Origin: an uncultured Ruminococcus sp.
GTDB lineage: Bacteria > Bacillota > Clostridia > Oscillospirales > Ruminococcaceae
Assembly (NCBI GenBank): GCA_949291345.1
Contig: CASEVP010000007.1
Location: 1-63,385, forward strand
Reading direction: 5' to 3'
Length of the DNA stretch: 63,385 nt
Shown piece after piece: positions 46,209-53,839 of the stretch. The translations under genes and the position numbers were made by a program. The notes beneath the pieces are model-generated. The model was not told the origin of the DNA. It did no database searches and saw only the letters and a list, made by a program, of their open reading frames with translations. Numbering within the stretch: position 1 is the first letter of the stretch; every line of letters starts with the position of its first letter.

Positions 46209-46437
46209 TGGAAGTGAATTTGATGAATGCTGCTGTTCTTGCTGTTAAGAAATGCAGCATGCTGTTTTTCAACGACAAGAAAATCGGCAAGTTTGTGAGT
46301 GGAATCATTGGTCTTACAGAGTTTGCATTGTGCTTTTTTCGTCCATTCTTTTAATAGCAGTCAGCAGTATCGCCAGTGCAATTTCTTTCAAATATGCTTT
46401 TCCGAAATACAAAATAAGGTTTAAAACCTTATTTTAG
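46209..46437 (+). pseudogene. Short hydrophobic ORF with apparent frameshift
   Basis: From ATG 46209 the frame runs MEVNLMNAAVLAVKKCSMLFF and stops after 48 residues. One extra T in the T6 run (about 46335-46340) would join it to a second hydrophobic segment (SSILLIAVSSIASAISFKYAF) ending at 46437, for about 76 residues. There is no clear ribosome-binding site. It may be a relic, a sequencing slip or chance. Confidence 0.3.
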
Positions 46438-46488
46438 TGAATAAATATCTAAGATCTTTAAAATGAAACGTTTGGCTCTAAAGCGCAA

Positions 46489-46514
46489 AAAAACCGCGTA
46501 AAAACGCGGTTTTT
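46489..46514 (-). terminator. Terminator after tRNA-Trp
   Basis: AAAAACCGCG (46489-46498) pairs with CGCGGTTTTT (46505-46514), T-run on the minus strand. Confidence 0.8.
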
Positions 46515-46545
46515 CATGACGGACATCTGTTTCATTGTCCAAATA

Positions 46546-46621
46546 TGGCAGGGGCAGAAGGAATCGAACCCTCGGCACGCGGTTTTGGAGACCGCTGCTC
46601 TACCGGCTGAGCTATACCCCT
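46546..46621 (-). tRNA. tRNA-Trp (CCA)
   Basis: A 76-nt cloverleaf on the minus strand with acceptor AGGGGTA/TGCCCCT, anticodon loop CTCCAAA (anticodon CCA), T-loop GGTTCGATTC, and an encoded CCA end. Promoter at 46662-46690. Confidence 0.96.
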
Positions 46622-46661
46622 ATCCTTAATGTTCTTCGTTGCAAAACTTACAACAGAATAT

Positions 46662-46690
46662 ATTATAACACAACTTCATTTCTTTGTCAA
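46662..46690 (-). promoter_or_regulatory. Promoter of tRNA-Trp
   Basis: TTGACA (46685-46690), 17 bp, TATAAT (46662-46667), minus strand. Confidence 0.8.
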
Positions 46691-47304
46691 CAGTTTTTTT
46701 CAATTTTTTTTATTTTTTGCATAGACTCCCCAGATCATTGCTGTCACGCAAAAATCTTTGAAATGCGAAAAAAATTTTTGAGTTTGCAGCACATTGTGAC
46801 AAAAGCCGACAAGTTTTCTATGTTATAATGCAATTACAGATTCCGAACGTGCCTGTTTCCGGTGATACTGCAAAAAATCCGTGCATCAAAGATACAACCC
46901 GGAGATTCGCTAGGCGCCGCAAAAAACTGAGGCAATATGAAACGATGCCAATGCGTTCAGCAGGTTTTTCATGAAAGCGCCGGCGAAAATGCCGTAATTC
47001 GATGACAGTTGACACGAGATGTACGGAATCTTATGCGGCACCGCCCTTACAACATGTCGGGTACAGCGATTTTCCAATACCCAATCCGGATTCTGTTTTA
47101 GAGCGTGTTTACATAAAATGGGTGTACAAAATTTTGAGCAGAATTTGTGCACAAATAAGTTAAAAAAGCACAGGTGGGTTATCTCCCTGCAAAAATTTTT
47201 AACACAGCGGAGTCAAATAAAGCCAAAACAATTTGCGTTTCATTTGCGTGTGAACACGTTTTAGTCTATCCCAAAACATTTGCAATAGCAAGGAGGGTAT
47301 TCAA
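46691..47304 (+). other. Long intergenic region, possible structured RNA
   Basis: No supported gene. An extended -10 (TGTTATAAT, 46821-46829) could start a transcript near 46836. A segment near 46838 (CAGATTCCG) can pair, with one mismatch, with CGGATTCTG (near 47090), closing about 260 nt, and smaller stems lie inside. No terminator or known RNA family was recognised, so it may only be the leader of the gene at 47305. Confidence 0.3.
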
Positions 47305-47571
47305 ATGCAAAGACTGTATCAAGAGATCGCCAACCAGTATCATGTATCTGCTGACGAAGTCGAAACGGAGATCGTCAAAGCCATTCAGCTGGGCATGCAG
47401 CAATCTGACCCCGCAATTCAACGGGAATGGCGTGCAGTTTCCACCACACAGGAGTCACTTTCTCCGGAAAATGTCATCGGGTACATCATCGCCAAAATTC
47501 TCCTTGAGACCCGTGCAGACGACTGCACCGCTGCACAGTCTGAACCATTTGTATTTGCCGTTACTTCTTGA
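47305..47571 (+). CDS. Small Spo0A C-terminal-domain-like protein
   Basis: An 88-residue helical protein. The opening LYQEIANQYHVSADEVETEIVKAIQLG resembles the helix-turn-helix part of the Spo0A effector domain, as in many small proteins of Bacillota annotated as Spo0A-C-like. It lacks a receiver domain. ATG 47305 with AGGAGGG upstream. DNA binding and any link to sporulation are inferences. Terminator at 47608-47646. Confidence 0.65.
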   Translation: MQRLYQEIANQYHVSADEVETEIVKAIQLGMQQSDPAIQREWRAVSTTQESLSPENVIGYIIAKILLETRADDCTAAQSEPFVFAVTS

Positions 47572-47607
47572 TGGACAAACCTCCATCTATTCCAGTACAG
47601 CAAAATG

Positions 47608-47646
47608 AAAAATACGCACATTCCATGCAGGGATGTGCGTATTTTT
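47608..47646. terminator. Bidirectional terminator
   Basis: A 14-bp stem (AAAAATACGCACAT 47608-47621 with ATGTGCGTATTTTT 47633-47646) between convergent genes. Confidence 0.85.
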
Positions 47647-47651
47647 ATTTT

Positions 47652-48236
47652 TTACCCTCGTACCATATACAACCCATGCCGATTACAATAGGCATAAATC
47701 CGACAGTTACCCCGTTTGGGAAGCCGTGTTTCCGGTGCTTGTTCCGGATACAATTTCACAAGTGTCACCCGATCACAGCTAACACAGGCAAAAAAAGAAA
47801 TAAAATGTGATTTATCCATCACATGTGTCATATGCACATAATATTCTCCATCCATTTCATCAAGCAAAATCTCGTGGTACTTATCTGGTATCTCCGGTTC
47901 GATAGGTGGTAATAAAATGCCGCAGCAGTGAAAGGCACCGGTGCCTATTGCATGTATTACATTGCCGCATACCGGGCAAACGTAAAATTTTGTACGCTGC
48001 ATATTGCCGCTCCGATTGGTGTTGGTCACGCAGTCCCCCGAAAGCAACTCCGTTACGGATACCTCCAGTGCTTTCGCCAACGGCTCCAGCTGTGTGATAT
48101 CCGGCAGCCCTTTTCCGGTTTCCCACTTAGAGATTGCTTTATCACTGACAAATAGCTTTTCTGCCAGCTGTTTCTGTGTTACGCCCCTTTTTTCCCGCAG
48201 CTTTTGAATGGTTTGCCCTGTAACATACGGATTCAT
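47652..48236 (-). CDS. XRE-type regulator fused to a desulfoferrodoxin-like domain
   Basis: A 194-residue protein. It has an N-terminal XRE helix-turn-helix (about 8-65; LREKRGVTQKQLAEKLFVSDKAISKWE). A desulforedoxin-like metal site follows (FYVCPVCGNVIHAI..HCCG, about 84-107). The C-terminal beta domain resembles superoxide reductase in layout (YYVHMTHVMDKSHFISFF..CVSCDRVTLVKLYPEQ). The combination suggests a regulator that senses redox, metal or superoxide through an iron site. ATG 48236 with GGAGG upstream. Promoter at 48269-48297, with a palindrome (48299-48311) beside it. Confidence 0.8.
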   Translation of the reverse strand: MNPYVTGQTIQKLREKRGVTQKQLAEKLFVSDKAISKWETGKGLPDITQLEPLAKALEVSVTELLSGDCVTNTNRSGNMQRTKFYVCPVCGNVIHAIGTGAFHCCGILLPPIEPEIPDKYHEILLDEMDGEYYVHMTHVMDKSHFISFFACVSCDRVTLVKLYPEQAPETRLPKRGNCRIYAYCNRHGLYMVRG

Positions 48237-48268
48237 ATGAAATGCCTCCTTTTTTCGTCTTTATTTAC

Positions 48269-48311
48269 AGTATACCAAATCATGCCGTCTTTGACAACCT
48301 ACGCTGCGTAG
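48269..48311 (-). promoter_or_regulatory. Promoter and possible autoregulatory operator of the XRE gene
   Basis: TTGTCA (48292-48297), 17 bp, TATACT (48269-48274) on the minus strand. CTACGCTGCGTAG (48299-48311), a perfect palindrome, lies directly upstream of the -35 box. Confidence 0.55.
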
Positions 48312-48324
48312 AGTACCCAATATA

Positions 48325-48365
48325 CAGTGATGCCGCAAAGGGTTTATTCCCTTGCGGCATCACTG
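48325..48365. repeat. Very strong orphan hairpin
   Basis: CAGTGATGCCGCAAAGGG pairs with CCCTTGCGGCATCACTG, a 17-bp stem with one bulged A, loop TTTATT. No T-run flanks it. It lies 175 bases beyond the tyrS stop. The remaining gap to tyrS (48366-48538) shows nothing recognisable. Confidence 0.75.
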
Positions 48366-48538
48366 GTTTCAATTGAAGCATGTTATGATAATAAACCGTA
48401 TAACTTTTCGGCAGTATTTGACATCGATTGCGTTATAAATTGTTGTCCGGGACAGTCCGGCTGTAGGGGCTTCACTGTTAATTTGAATATTCTGCTGGAA
48501 AATCCGTATGCCGATTTTATATGAACACCGTTTAGTCT

Positions 48539-49759
48539 TCATACTTCTACAACAACTTTATGAAATACCTTTTTGCCTTTCCGCAGAATGGTGTCTGCCT
48601 CCGGATATACGATGCATTTCGGATCCGTTATCTTCGTATCGTTTACCGATACGCCTCCCTGCTGTACAAGCCGGCGAGCTTCTCCATTGGAGGGTGCCAA
48701 TCCCGTTTTGACCATTAGCGTTAATATACCAATGCCTCCGTCTGTCAGATCTTCACTATGCAATACCGTAGTCGGCATATTCTCCGAGGAACCCTTACCG
48801 CCAAAGACTGCACGTGCCGTTTCCTGTGCTTTTTCCGCTGCTTCCTTTCCATGCACCAGTTCCGTCAACTCGTATGCTAACAGTTCCTTCGCCTGATTCA
48901 ACTGCTGTCCTTCCAGTGTGCGCTCCATCTCCTCGATTTGTTCTATAGGTACAAATGTCAAAAGTTTTAAACACTTTATTACATCCTGATCGGACACATT
49001 ACGCCAGTACTGGTAAAACTCATACGGCGTTGTCTTTTCTGGATCCAGCCATACAGCGCCCTTTTCCGTTTTTCCCATTTTTTTGCCCTCAGAATTGAGC
49101 AGCAATGTAATAGTCATGGCATAAGCATCTTTGCCCAGCTTCCGGCGGATCAACTCCGTACCGCCCAGCATATTTGCCCACTGATCATCACCGCCAAATT
49201 GCATATTGCAGCCATAATCCTGAAATAGCTTATAAAAATCATAACTCTGCATGATCATGTAGTTAAATTCTAAGAATGTCAACCCTCGTTCCATACGTTG
49301 CTTGTAACATTCGTGGGACAACATCCGATTCACACTGAAGCATGCCCCCACATCCCGCAATATGTCGACATAATTCAAATCTAAGAGCCAGTCTGCATTG
49401 TTAACAATAATTGCTTTGTCATCAGAAAAGTCTATAAACCGACTCATCTGTTTCCGGAAACATGAAACATTATGGGCAATTGTTTCCTTAGTCATCATCT
49501 TTCGCATGTCGGTTTTTCCCGAAGGATCTCCAATCATTGCTGTACCGCCGCCCAACAAAACAATGGGCTTATTTCCTGCCATTTGCAGCCGTTTCATCAG
49601 GCAAAGCGCCATAAAATGTCCCACATGCAAACTGTCTGCTGTTGGGTCAAAACCGATATAAAACGTTGCTTTGCCGGCGTTCACCAGTTCTTCAATCTCT
49701 TTTTCATCGGTCATCTGAGCAATCAGACCACGACGTTTGAGTTCTTCGAATACGGTCAT
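48539..49759 (-). CDS. tyrS: Tyrosyl-tRNA synthetase
   Basis: Charges tRNA-Tyr. It is a 406-residue class I enzyme with YIGFDPTADSLHVGHF (HIGH box), GDPSGKTDMR, the KMGKTEKGAVWLD loop (KMSKS counterpart), and a C-terminal S4 RNA-binding domain (GLAPSNGEARRLVQQGGVSVN). ATG 49759 with GTGAGGA upstream. Expression is controlled by the T-box at 49797-50055. Confidence 0.97.
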   Translation of the reverse strand: MTVFEELKRRGLIAQMTDEKEIEELVNAGKATFYIGFDPTADSLHVGHFMALCLMKRLQMAGNKPIVLLGGGTAMIGDPSGKTDMRKMMTKETIAHNVSCFRKQMSRFIDFSDDKAIIVNNADWLLDLNYVDILRDVGACFSVNRMLSHECYKQRMERGLTFLEFNYMIMQSYDFYKLFQDYGCNMQFGGDDQWANMLGGTELIRRKLGKDAYAMTITLLLNSEGKKMGKTEKGAVWLDPEKTTPYEFYQYWRNVSDQDVIKCLKLLTFVPIEQIEEMERTLEGQQLNQAKELLAYELTELVHGKEAAEKAQETARAVFGGKGSSENMPTTVLHSEDLTDGGIGILTLMVKTGLAPSNGEARRLVQQGGVSVNDTKITDPKCIVYPEADTILRKGKKVFHKVVVEV

Positions 49760-49796
49760 TGATTATTCCTCACTTTCAAAAAATGTGTGGGGGAAT

Positions 49797-50055
49797 AAAA
49801 AATCCCCCGGAAATTTGTTCCAGAGGACGATGTTGTCACCGTGGTACCACCTCAATTTATCGGACTTATACTGCACCAATACACAAAGTCCGACCTCGTG
49901 TGCACGATAACGGGTGCATCCGGGATTCCCTACTAAAGCATGCCCGTTGAGGAAACCGGCTCAAAGGGGTATTCGCCGCAAGCGCCGTGCCTTTTTCCAC
50001 CTGCCAAAGGCTCTCTGTGACGACTGTCATACGGGTACTTTTCCTTCTCACTGCC
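49797..50055 (-). promoter_or_regulatory. Tyr T-box riboswitch leader of tyrS
   Basis: On the minus strand the leader contains the T-box sequence GAGGTGGTACCACGG (49839-49853) that pairs with the uncharged tRNA end. A terminator stem (TCCTCTGGAA with TTCCGGGGGA, 49803-49827) with six T follows. Upstream, GCGAATACC carries a UAC codon suitable as Tyr specifier. Low charging of tRNA-Tyr should favour the antiterminator. Confidence 0.9.
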
Positions 50056-50068
50056 ATTGAATACAGTT

Positions 50069-50097
50069 ATGATAGCATATTCTCTCTCATTTGTCAA
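50069..50097 (-). promoter_or_regulatory. Promoter of the tyrS T-box transcript
   Basis: TTGACA (50092-50097), 17 bp ending TATGC, TATCAT (50069-50074), minus strand. Confidence 0.75.
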
Positions 50098-50348
50098 GGA
50101 TCATTTTTCAAAATATTCCAAAGCAAAACACCGATACAAAGTTTCTATCTTTTTACAATAGAACCCGTCCACATACGAAATATGTACAAATTTTTCAATC
50201 ACCATTTTGTCAATAACAAAGCAAGCAGTTTGCATACCGTTAGCGGCAAAATTTGTTGACAAAAATTTGCATATTTCTATTTGAACGGGTTTTATATATC
50301 AACAGCATCTTGTGGTGGATAGTACGAAATCCATTTACAGATTTCCGG

Positions 50349-51950
50349 TTAGCGACTATGTTCTTTCTTCCACTCCAAATATTCTTCATACGTTCCCTGA
50401 CGGTCAATACATCCATCAGGTGTGATCTCAATGATGCGATTCGCTACTGTCTCTAAAATCTCATGGTCATGAGAGGATAATAGAACTACACCTTTGAAAT
50501 TTACCAGTCCATTATTAACAGCAGTTATACTCTCCAAATCCAAGTGGTTTGTTGGTCTATCCAGCAATAACACATTCGAATGAAACAGCATCATACGTGC
50601 AAACATGCAACGCACTTTTTCGCCGCCGGAAAGTACATTTACCGGTTTATAGATATCATCGCCGGAAAAGAGCATTCTACCTAAAAATCCACGGAGGAAT
50701 GTTTCGGTTTCGTCGGCTGTGGAATACTGGCGAATCCAGTCCAGTATGGAAAGAGTACAATCATTGAAATAGGCAGAATTGTCTACCGGAAAATATGATG
50801 TAGACGTCGATACTCCCCATTTAAAGGTACCGGCATCTGCGGTTTCTTCTTCCATAAGAATCTTGTATAACATGGTGATTGCCTGTTCACTTTCACCAAT
50901 GATAGCCACTTTGTCAGTACGACCTAGTGTAAAACTAACATTATTCAGAAGTTGTACGCCGTCCACATTCTTGGAAATGCCATTAACTTGCAATACTTCC
51001 TTGCCCAATTCCCGATCCATGTCAAAGCCGATAAAAGGATATCGTCTGCTAGAGGCAGGCATCTCCTCTACGGATAGATTCTCCAGCAGCTTTCGGCGTG
51101 AAGTTGCCTGTTTTGACTTCGACTTGTTGGCAGAAAAGCGTGCGATAAAGGTTTTTAATTCTGCAATTTTGTCTTCAATTTTTTTGTTCTGCTGTTTGAT
51201 CAGACGCTGCATCATCTGGCTGGATTCATACCAGAATTCATAGTTGCCCACGTACATCTTTATTTTTGTGTAGTCAATATCCACGATATGCGTACAGACA
51301 TTGTTCAAAAAGTGCCGGTCGTGCGAAACCACAATCACGGTACCAAAGTATTCCATCAAAAAATCTTCCAGCCAAGAAATGGCATCAATATCCAGATGGT
51401 TGGTAGGCTCGTCCATGAGAATGATGTCCGGATTGCCGAAAAGTGCCTGTGCCAAAAGTACTTTCACTTTTTCGTTTCCGGAAAGATCTGCCATCTGCTG
51501 CTGGAGCAGCGATTCCGGCAGACCAAGACCCTGGATCAGTTTAGATGCATCCGACTCTGCCTCCCAGCCGTTTAATTCAGCAAATTCGGCTTCCAGCTCA
51601 GAGGCTTTGATACCGTCCTCCTCGGTGAAATCCTCTTTTGCATAAAGGGCGTCTTTTTCCTGCATGATATCGTAAAGACGCTGGTTTCCCATAATAATGG
51701 TATCCAGCACAGAATAAGCATCAAATGCAAAGTGATCTTGTCGGAGCACGCTCATGCGCAGATTCTTTGGAATCGTGATATTGCCGGTGGTGGGTTTAAG
51801 CTGTCCACAGAGAATTTTCAAAAAGGTGGATTTTCCCGCCCCGTTGGCGCCAATGACACCATAACAGTTGCCGGGATTAAATTGGAGATCTACATTTTTG
51901 AAAAGCGTATCGCCGCCGAATTGCAGGCTGACGTTGGAAACGGTAATCAT
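50349..51950 (-). CDS. ABC-F family ATPase (YkpA/YbiT-like) with degenerate second site
   Basis: A 533-residue soluble twin ABC protein that acts on ribosomes. NBD1 is canonical: GANGAGKST (Walker A), NEKVKVLLAQALF after LSG, and LMDEPTNHLD. The linker (about 250-310) is Lys/Ser-rich (ARFSANKSKSKQATSRRKLLENL). In NBD2 the Walker A reads IGESEQAITML, without GKT. The signature LSGGEKVRCMFARM is normal, but the Walker B continues LLLDRPTNHLD with Arg in place of the catalytic Glu. It is therefore probably a one-site enzyme. It may be a housekeeping translation factor or an antibiotic-protection factor. ATG 51950 with GAAAGGA upstream, behind an attenuator-like leader. Confidence 0.9.
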   Translation of the reverse strand: MITVSNVSLQFGGDTLFKNVDLQFNPGNCYGVIGANGAGKSTFLKILCGQLKPTTGNITIPKNLRMSVLRQDHFAFDAYSVLDTIIMGNQRLYDIMQEKDALYAKEDFTEEDGIKASELEAEFAELNGWEAESDASKLIQGLGLPESLLQQQMADLSGNEKVKVLLAQALFGNPDIILMDEPTNHLDIDAISWLEDFLMEYFGTVIVVSHDRHFLNNVCTHIVDIDYTKIKMYVGNYEFWYESSQMMQRLIKQQNKKIEDKIAELKTFIARFSANKSKSKQATSRRKLLENLSVEEMPASSRRYPFIGFDMDRELGKEVLQVNGISKNVDGVQLLNNVSFTLGRTDKVAIIGESEQAITMLYKILMEEETADAGTFKWGVSTSTSYFPVDNSAYFNDCTLSILDWIRQYSTADETETFLRGFLGRMLFSGDDIYKPVNVLSGGEKVRCMFARMMLFHSNVLLLDRPTNHLDLESITAVNNGLVNFKGVVLLSSHDHEILETVANRIIEITPDGCIDRQGTYEEYLEWKKEHSR

Positions 51951-52018
51951 AACAACATCCTTTCAAGCAAAGCGGTAACCAGACAAAATATCTGTGCAGT
52001 TACCGTATTTTTACACAT
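51947..52018 (-). CDS. Possible leader peptide of the ABC-F gene
   Basis: A 23-codon frame (MCKNTVTAQIF to ALLERMLL) whose TGA stop overlaps the ABC-F start codon. AGGTG lies about seven bases before its ATG. The same frame is also open from an ATG at 52102 (51 residues). It crosses the alternative hairpins at 51967-52039, as expected of an attenuating leader ORF. Translation is not proven. Confidence 0.4.
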   Translation of the reverse strand: MCKNTVTAQIFCLVTALLERMLL

Positions 52019-52039
52019 GGCAACACCTAACCGCTTTGC
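51967..52039 (-). promoter_or_regulatory. Mutually exclusive hairpins before the ABC-F gene
   Basis: On the minus strand, GCAAAGCGGT (52030-52039) can pair with ACCGCTTTGC (51967-51976), ten perfect bp. Alternatively CGGTAAC (51999-52005) pairs with GTTACCG (51973-51979). Both use the same 3' segment, just upstream of the GAAAGGA ribosome-binding site. Confidence 0.6.
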
Positions 52040-52130
52040 ATGCATTTGCCTGCAAAATTCTGTCACATTGAAATAATGCCCATGAATATAAAACAAATTC
52101 ATGCCGCTCTTGATTTCAGGTTACGGAACA

Positions 52131-52151
52131 TGCACCGATGTTATCGGTGCA
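52131..52151. repeat. Hairpin at the 5' end of the ABC-F leader
   Basis: TGCACCGAT (52131-52139) pairs with ATCGGTGCA (52143-52151). On the plus strand it is followed by six T (52154-52159), so it could terminate plus-strand transcripts. On the minus strand it lies about 25 nt into the leader. Confidence 0.6.
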
Positions 52152-52183
52152 CATTTTTTGGACAGCGCTGCCATATGGAAAAT

Positions 52184-52212
52184 AGTATAGCATATTTCTC
52201 CAGAAAAAGCAA
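52184..52212 (-). promoter_or_regulatory. Promoter of the ABC-F gene
   Basis: TTGCTT (52207-52212), 17 bp ending TATGC, TATACT (52184-52189), minus strand. The leader is about 225 nt. Confidence 0.7.
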
Positions 52213-52353
52213 GTGCGGTAAAACAGACGATATTTACAAGTTGAAGTTGTTTTACAAACAATAAAGGCGTTGTTATCTACAATCCATCGTCATGCAAAAA
52301 CGACGGGAATGCCACACCGTTGATGTGCGCACTGCCCGTCGCTGTAAATTTTC

Positions 52354-53634
52354 TTACTGTTCCAATGCCTTTTCCGCTGCCGCTATCTTTGCACTGCATA
52401 CAAATACATCCATCGCCTTCTGTAATTCTTCCTCTGTAGGGAATGTGGGAGAAATACGAATATTTTCATTTTCCGGATCTATCCCATAAGGGAAGGATGC
52501 ACCTGCACCTGTCAGAACAACACCAGCCTCTTTACATAACTGTACAATTCGTTTTGCACAGCCCTTCTGATTAAAGGAAACAAAATAGCCGCCCACCGGA
52601 TCTGACCAATCAGCAATACCTAAATCGCCCAACTCCCGCTTCAGCGTATCCACAACAATTCGGAATTTCGGTGCAATCAGTTCCTTATGTTTCTGCATGT
52701 GTGCGACCAGATTCTCGAATTTGCCGTCAAAAAACCGAAGATGCCGCAGCTGGTTTAATTTATCATAACCAATGGTAGAATATCCCAGCGCTTCTTTCAG
52801 GGAGCGTAAATTTTTTTCACTTGCCGCAACCATTGCCACGCCGGAACCCGGATGAGTGATTTTAGACGTGGAAGCAAACATATAACAGATATCTTCATTG
52901 CCTGCCTTTTTTGCCTCTTCCAGCAGATTGGTTTGCTTCGGCGGATTGTCTGTCAGATGATGTACACAATACGCATTATCCCAGAAGATGCGGAAGTCAG
53001 CGGCCTTAGGCTTGAGTGCTGCAAAACGCTTTACGACAGTATCACTATATACCACACCACCCGGATTGGAGTACACAGGCACGCACCAGATCGCCTTAAT
53101 GGTGTCATCTTCTGCTACCAATTTTTCCACCATATCCATATCGGGACCGTCTTTCAGCATTGGAACATTGATCATTTCCATGCCCAGAAATGCACTCACC
53201 GCAAAATGACGGTCATATCCCGGCACTGGACACAGTACTTTTACTTTATCATACTTGCCCCATGGCTTACTACCCAATACACCATTTGTCATTGCCAAAG
53301 ACATTGTCCAGTACATGATATTCAGACTAGAATTGCCGCATACAATCAATTCTTCAGGTTTGACACCCAGCATCGGTGCAAAAAACCGTTTTGCCTCCGG
53401 TAGTCCATCCAAACAGCCATAGTTTCGGCAGTCTAGCCCATTCTCCGCACGGTAGTCCTCTTCCGACAGACAAGTCAGAATCCCATTGGTCAAATCCAGT
53501 TGTTTCGGGGATGGCTTGCCGCGTGACATATCCAGTTTTAAGCCCGCTGCCTGAAACGACTCATATTCTTTTTTGCATTCTGCCTGAAATGCTTCTAATG
53601 CTTCCCGGTTCATTTCTGATACTTTCATGCTCAT
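52354..53634 (-). CDS. PLP-dependent aminotransferase (aspartate aminotransferase subgroup 1c type)
   Basis: A 426-residue fold-type I aminotransferase of the PF12897 type, probably aspartate or alanine with 2-oxoacid. Visible features are LDMSRGKPSPKQLDL, YGCLDGLPEAKRFFA, CPVPGYDRHF, VYSNPGG, WDNAYCVHHL and the PLP lysine in ASTSKITHPGSG. ATG 53634 with GAGGAGA upstream; a second ATG two codons on is possible. Promoter at 53743-53771 and an operator-like palindrome at 53713-53732. Confidence 0.88.
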   Translation of the reverse strand: MSMKVSEMNREALEAFQAECKKEYESFQAAGLKLDMSRGKPSPKQLDLTNGILTCLSEEDYRAENGLDCRNYGCLDGLPEAKRFFAPMLGVKPEELIVCGNSSLNIMYWTMSLAMTNGVLGSKPWGKYDKVKVLCPVPGYDRHFAVSAFLGMEMINVPMLKDGPDMDMVEKLVAEDDTIKAIWCVPVYSNPGGVVYSDTVVKRFAALKPKAADFRIFWDNAYCVHHLTDNPPKQTNLLEEAKKAGNEDICYMFASTSKITHPGSGVAMVAASEKNLRSLKEALGYSTIGYDKLNQLRHLRFFDGKFENLVAHMQKHKELIAPKFRIVVDTLKRELGDLGIADWSDPVGGYFVSFNQKGCAKRIVQLCKEAGVVLTGAGASFPYGIDPENENIRISPTFPTEEELQKAMDVFVCSAKIAAAEKALEQ

Positions 53635-53712
53635 GATCTCTCCTCACCCGACCCACACGCAGGGTCTGCCTTCTGCTATAGTCTCCATCCGCCGCTTTGC
53701 GCCGGTACGTTA

Positions 53713-53732
53713 TGTTTGTACGTATACAAACA
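53713..53732. promoter_or_regulatory. Operator-like palindrome at the aminotransferase start site
   Basis: TGTTTGTA (53713-53720) and TACAAACA (53725-53732) are perfect 8-bp inverted repeats with a 4-bp gap. They are centred about 15 nt downstream of the predicted transcription start, so a repressor bound here would block the gene. Confidence 0.55.
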
Positions 53733-53742
53733 CGCCGCATCT

Positions 53743-53771
53743 ATTATACCACATCTTTCACTGAAGTGCAA
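53743..53771 (-). promoter_or_regulatory. Promoter of the aminotransferase gene
   Basis: TTGCAC (53766-53771), 17 bp, TATAAT (53743-53748), minus strand. Confidence 0.7.
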
Positions 53772-53839
53772 GTGTTCTCCGGGAAAAAACAAAAAAATCC
53801 TGTTTTCCGTCGTTTGCCCACCATTTTCCAGTTGTATTT

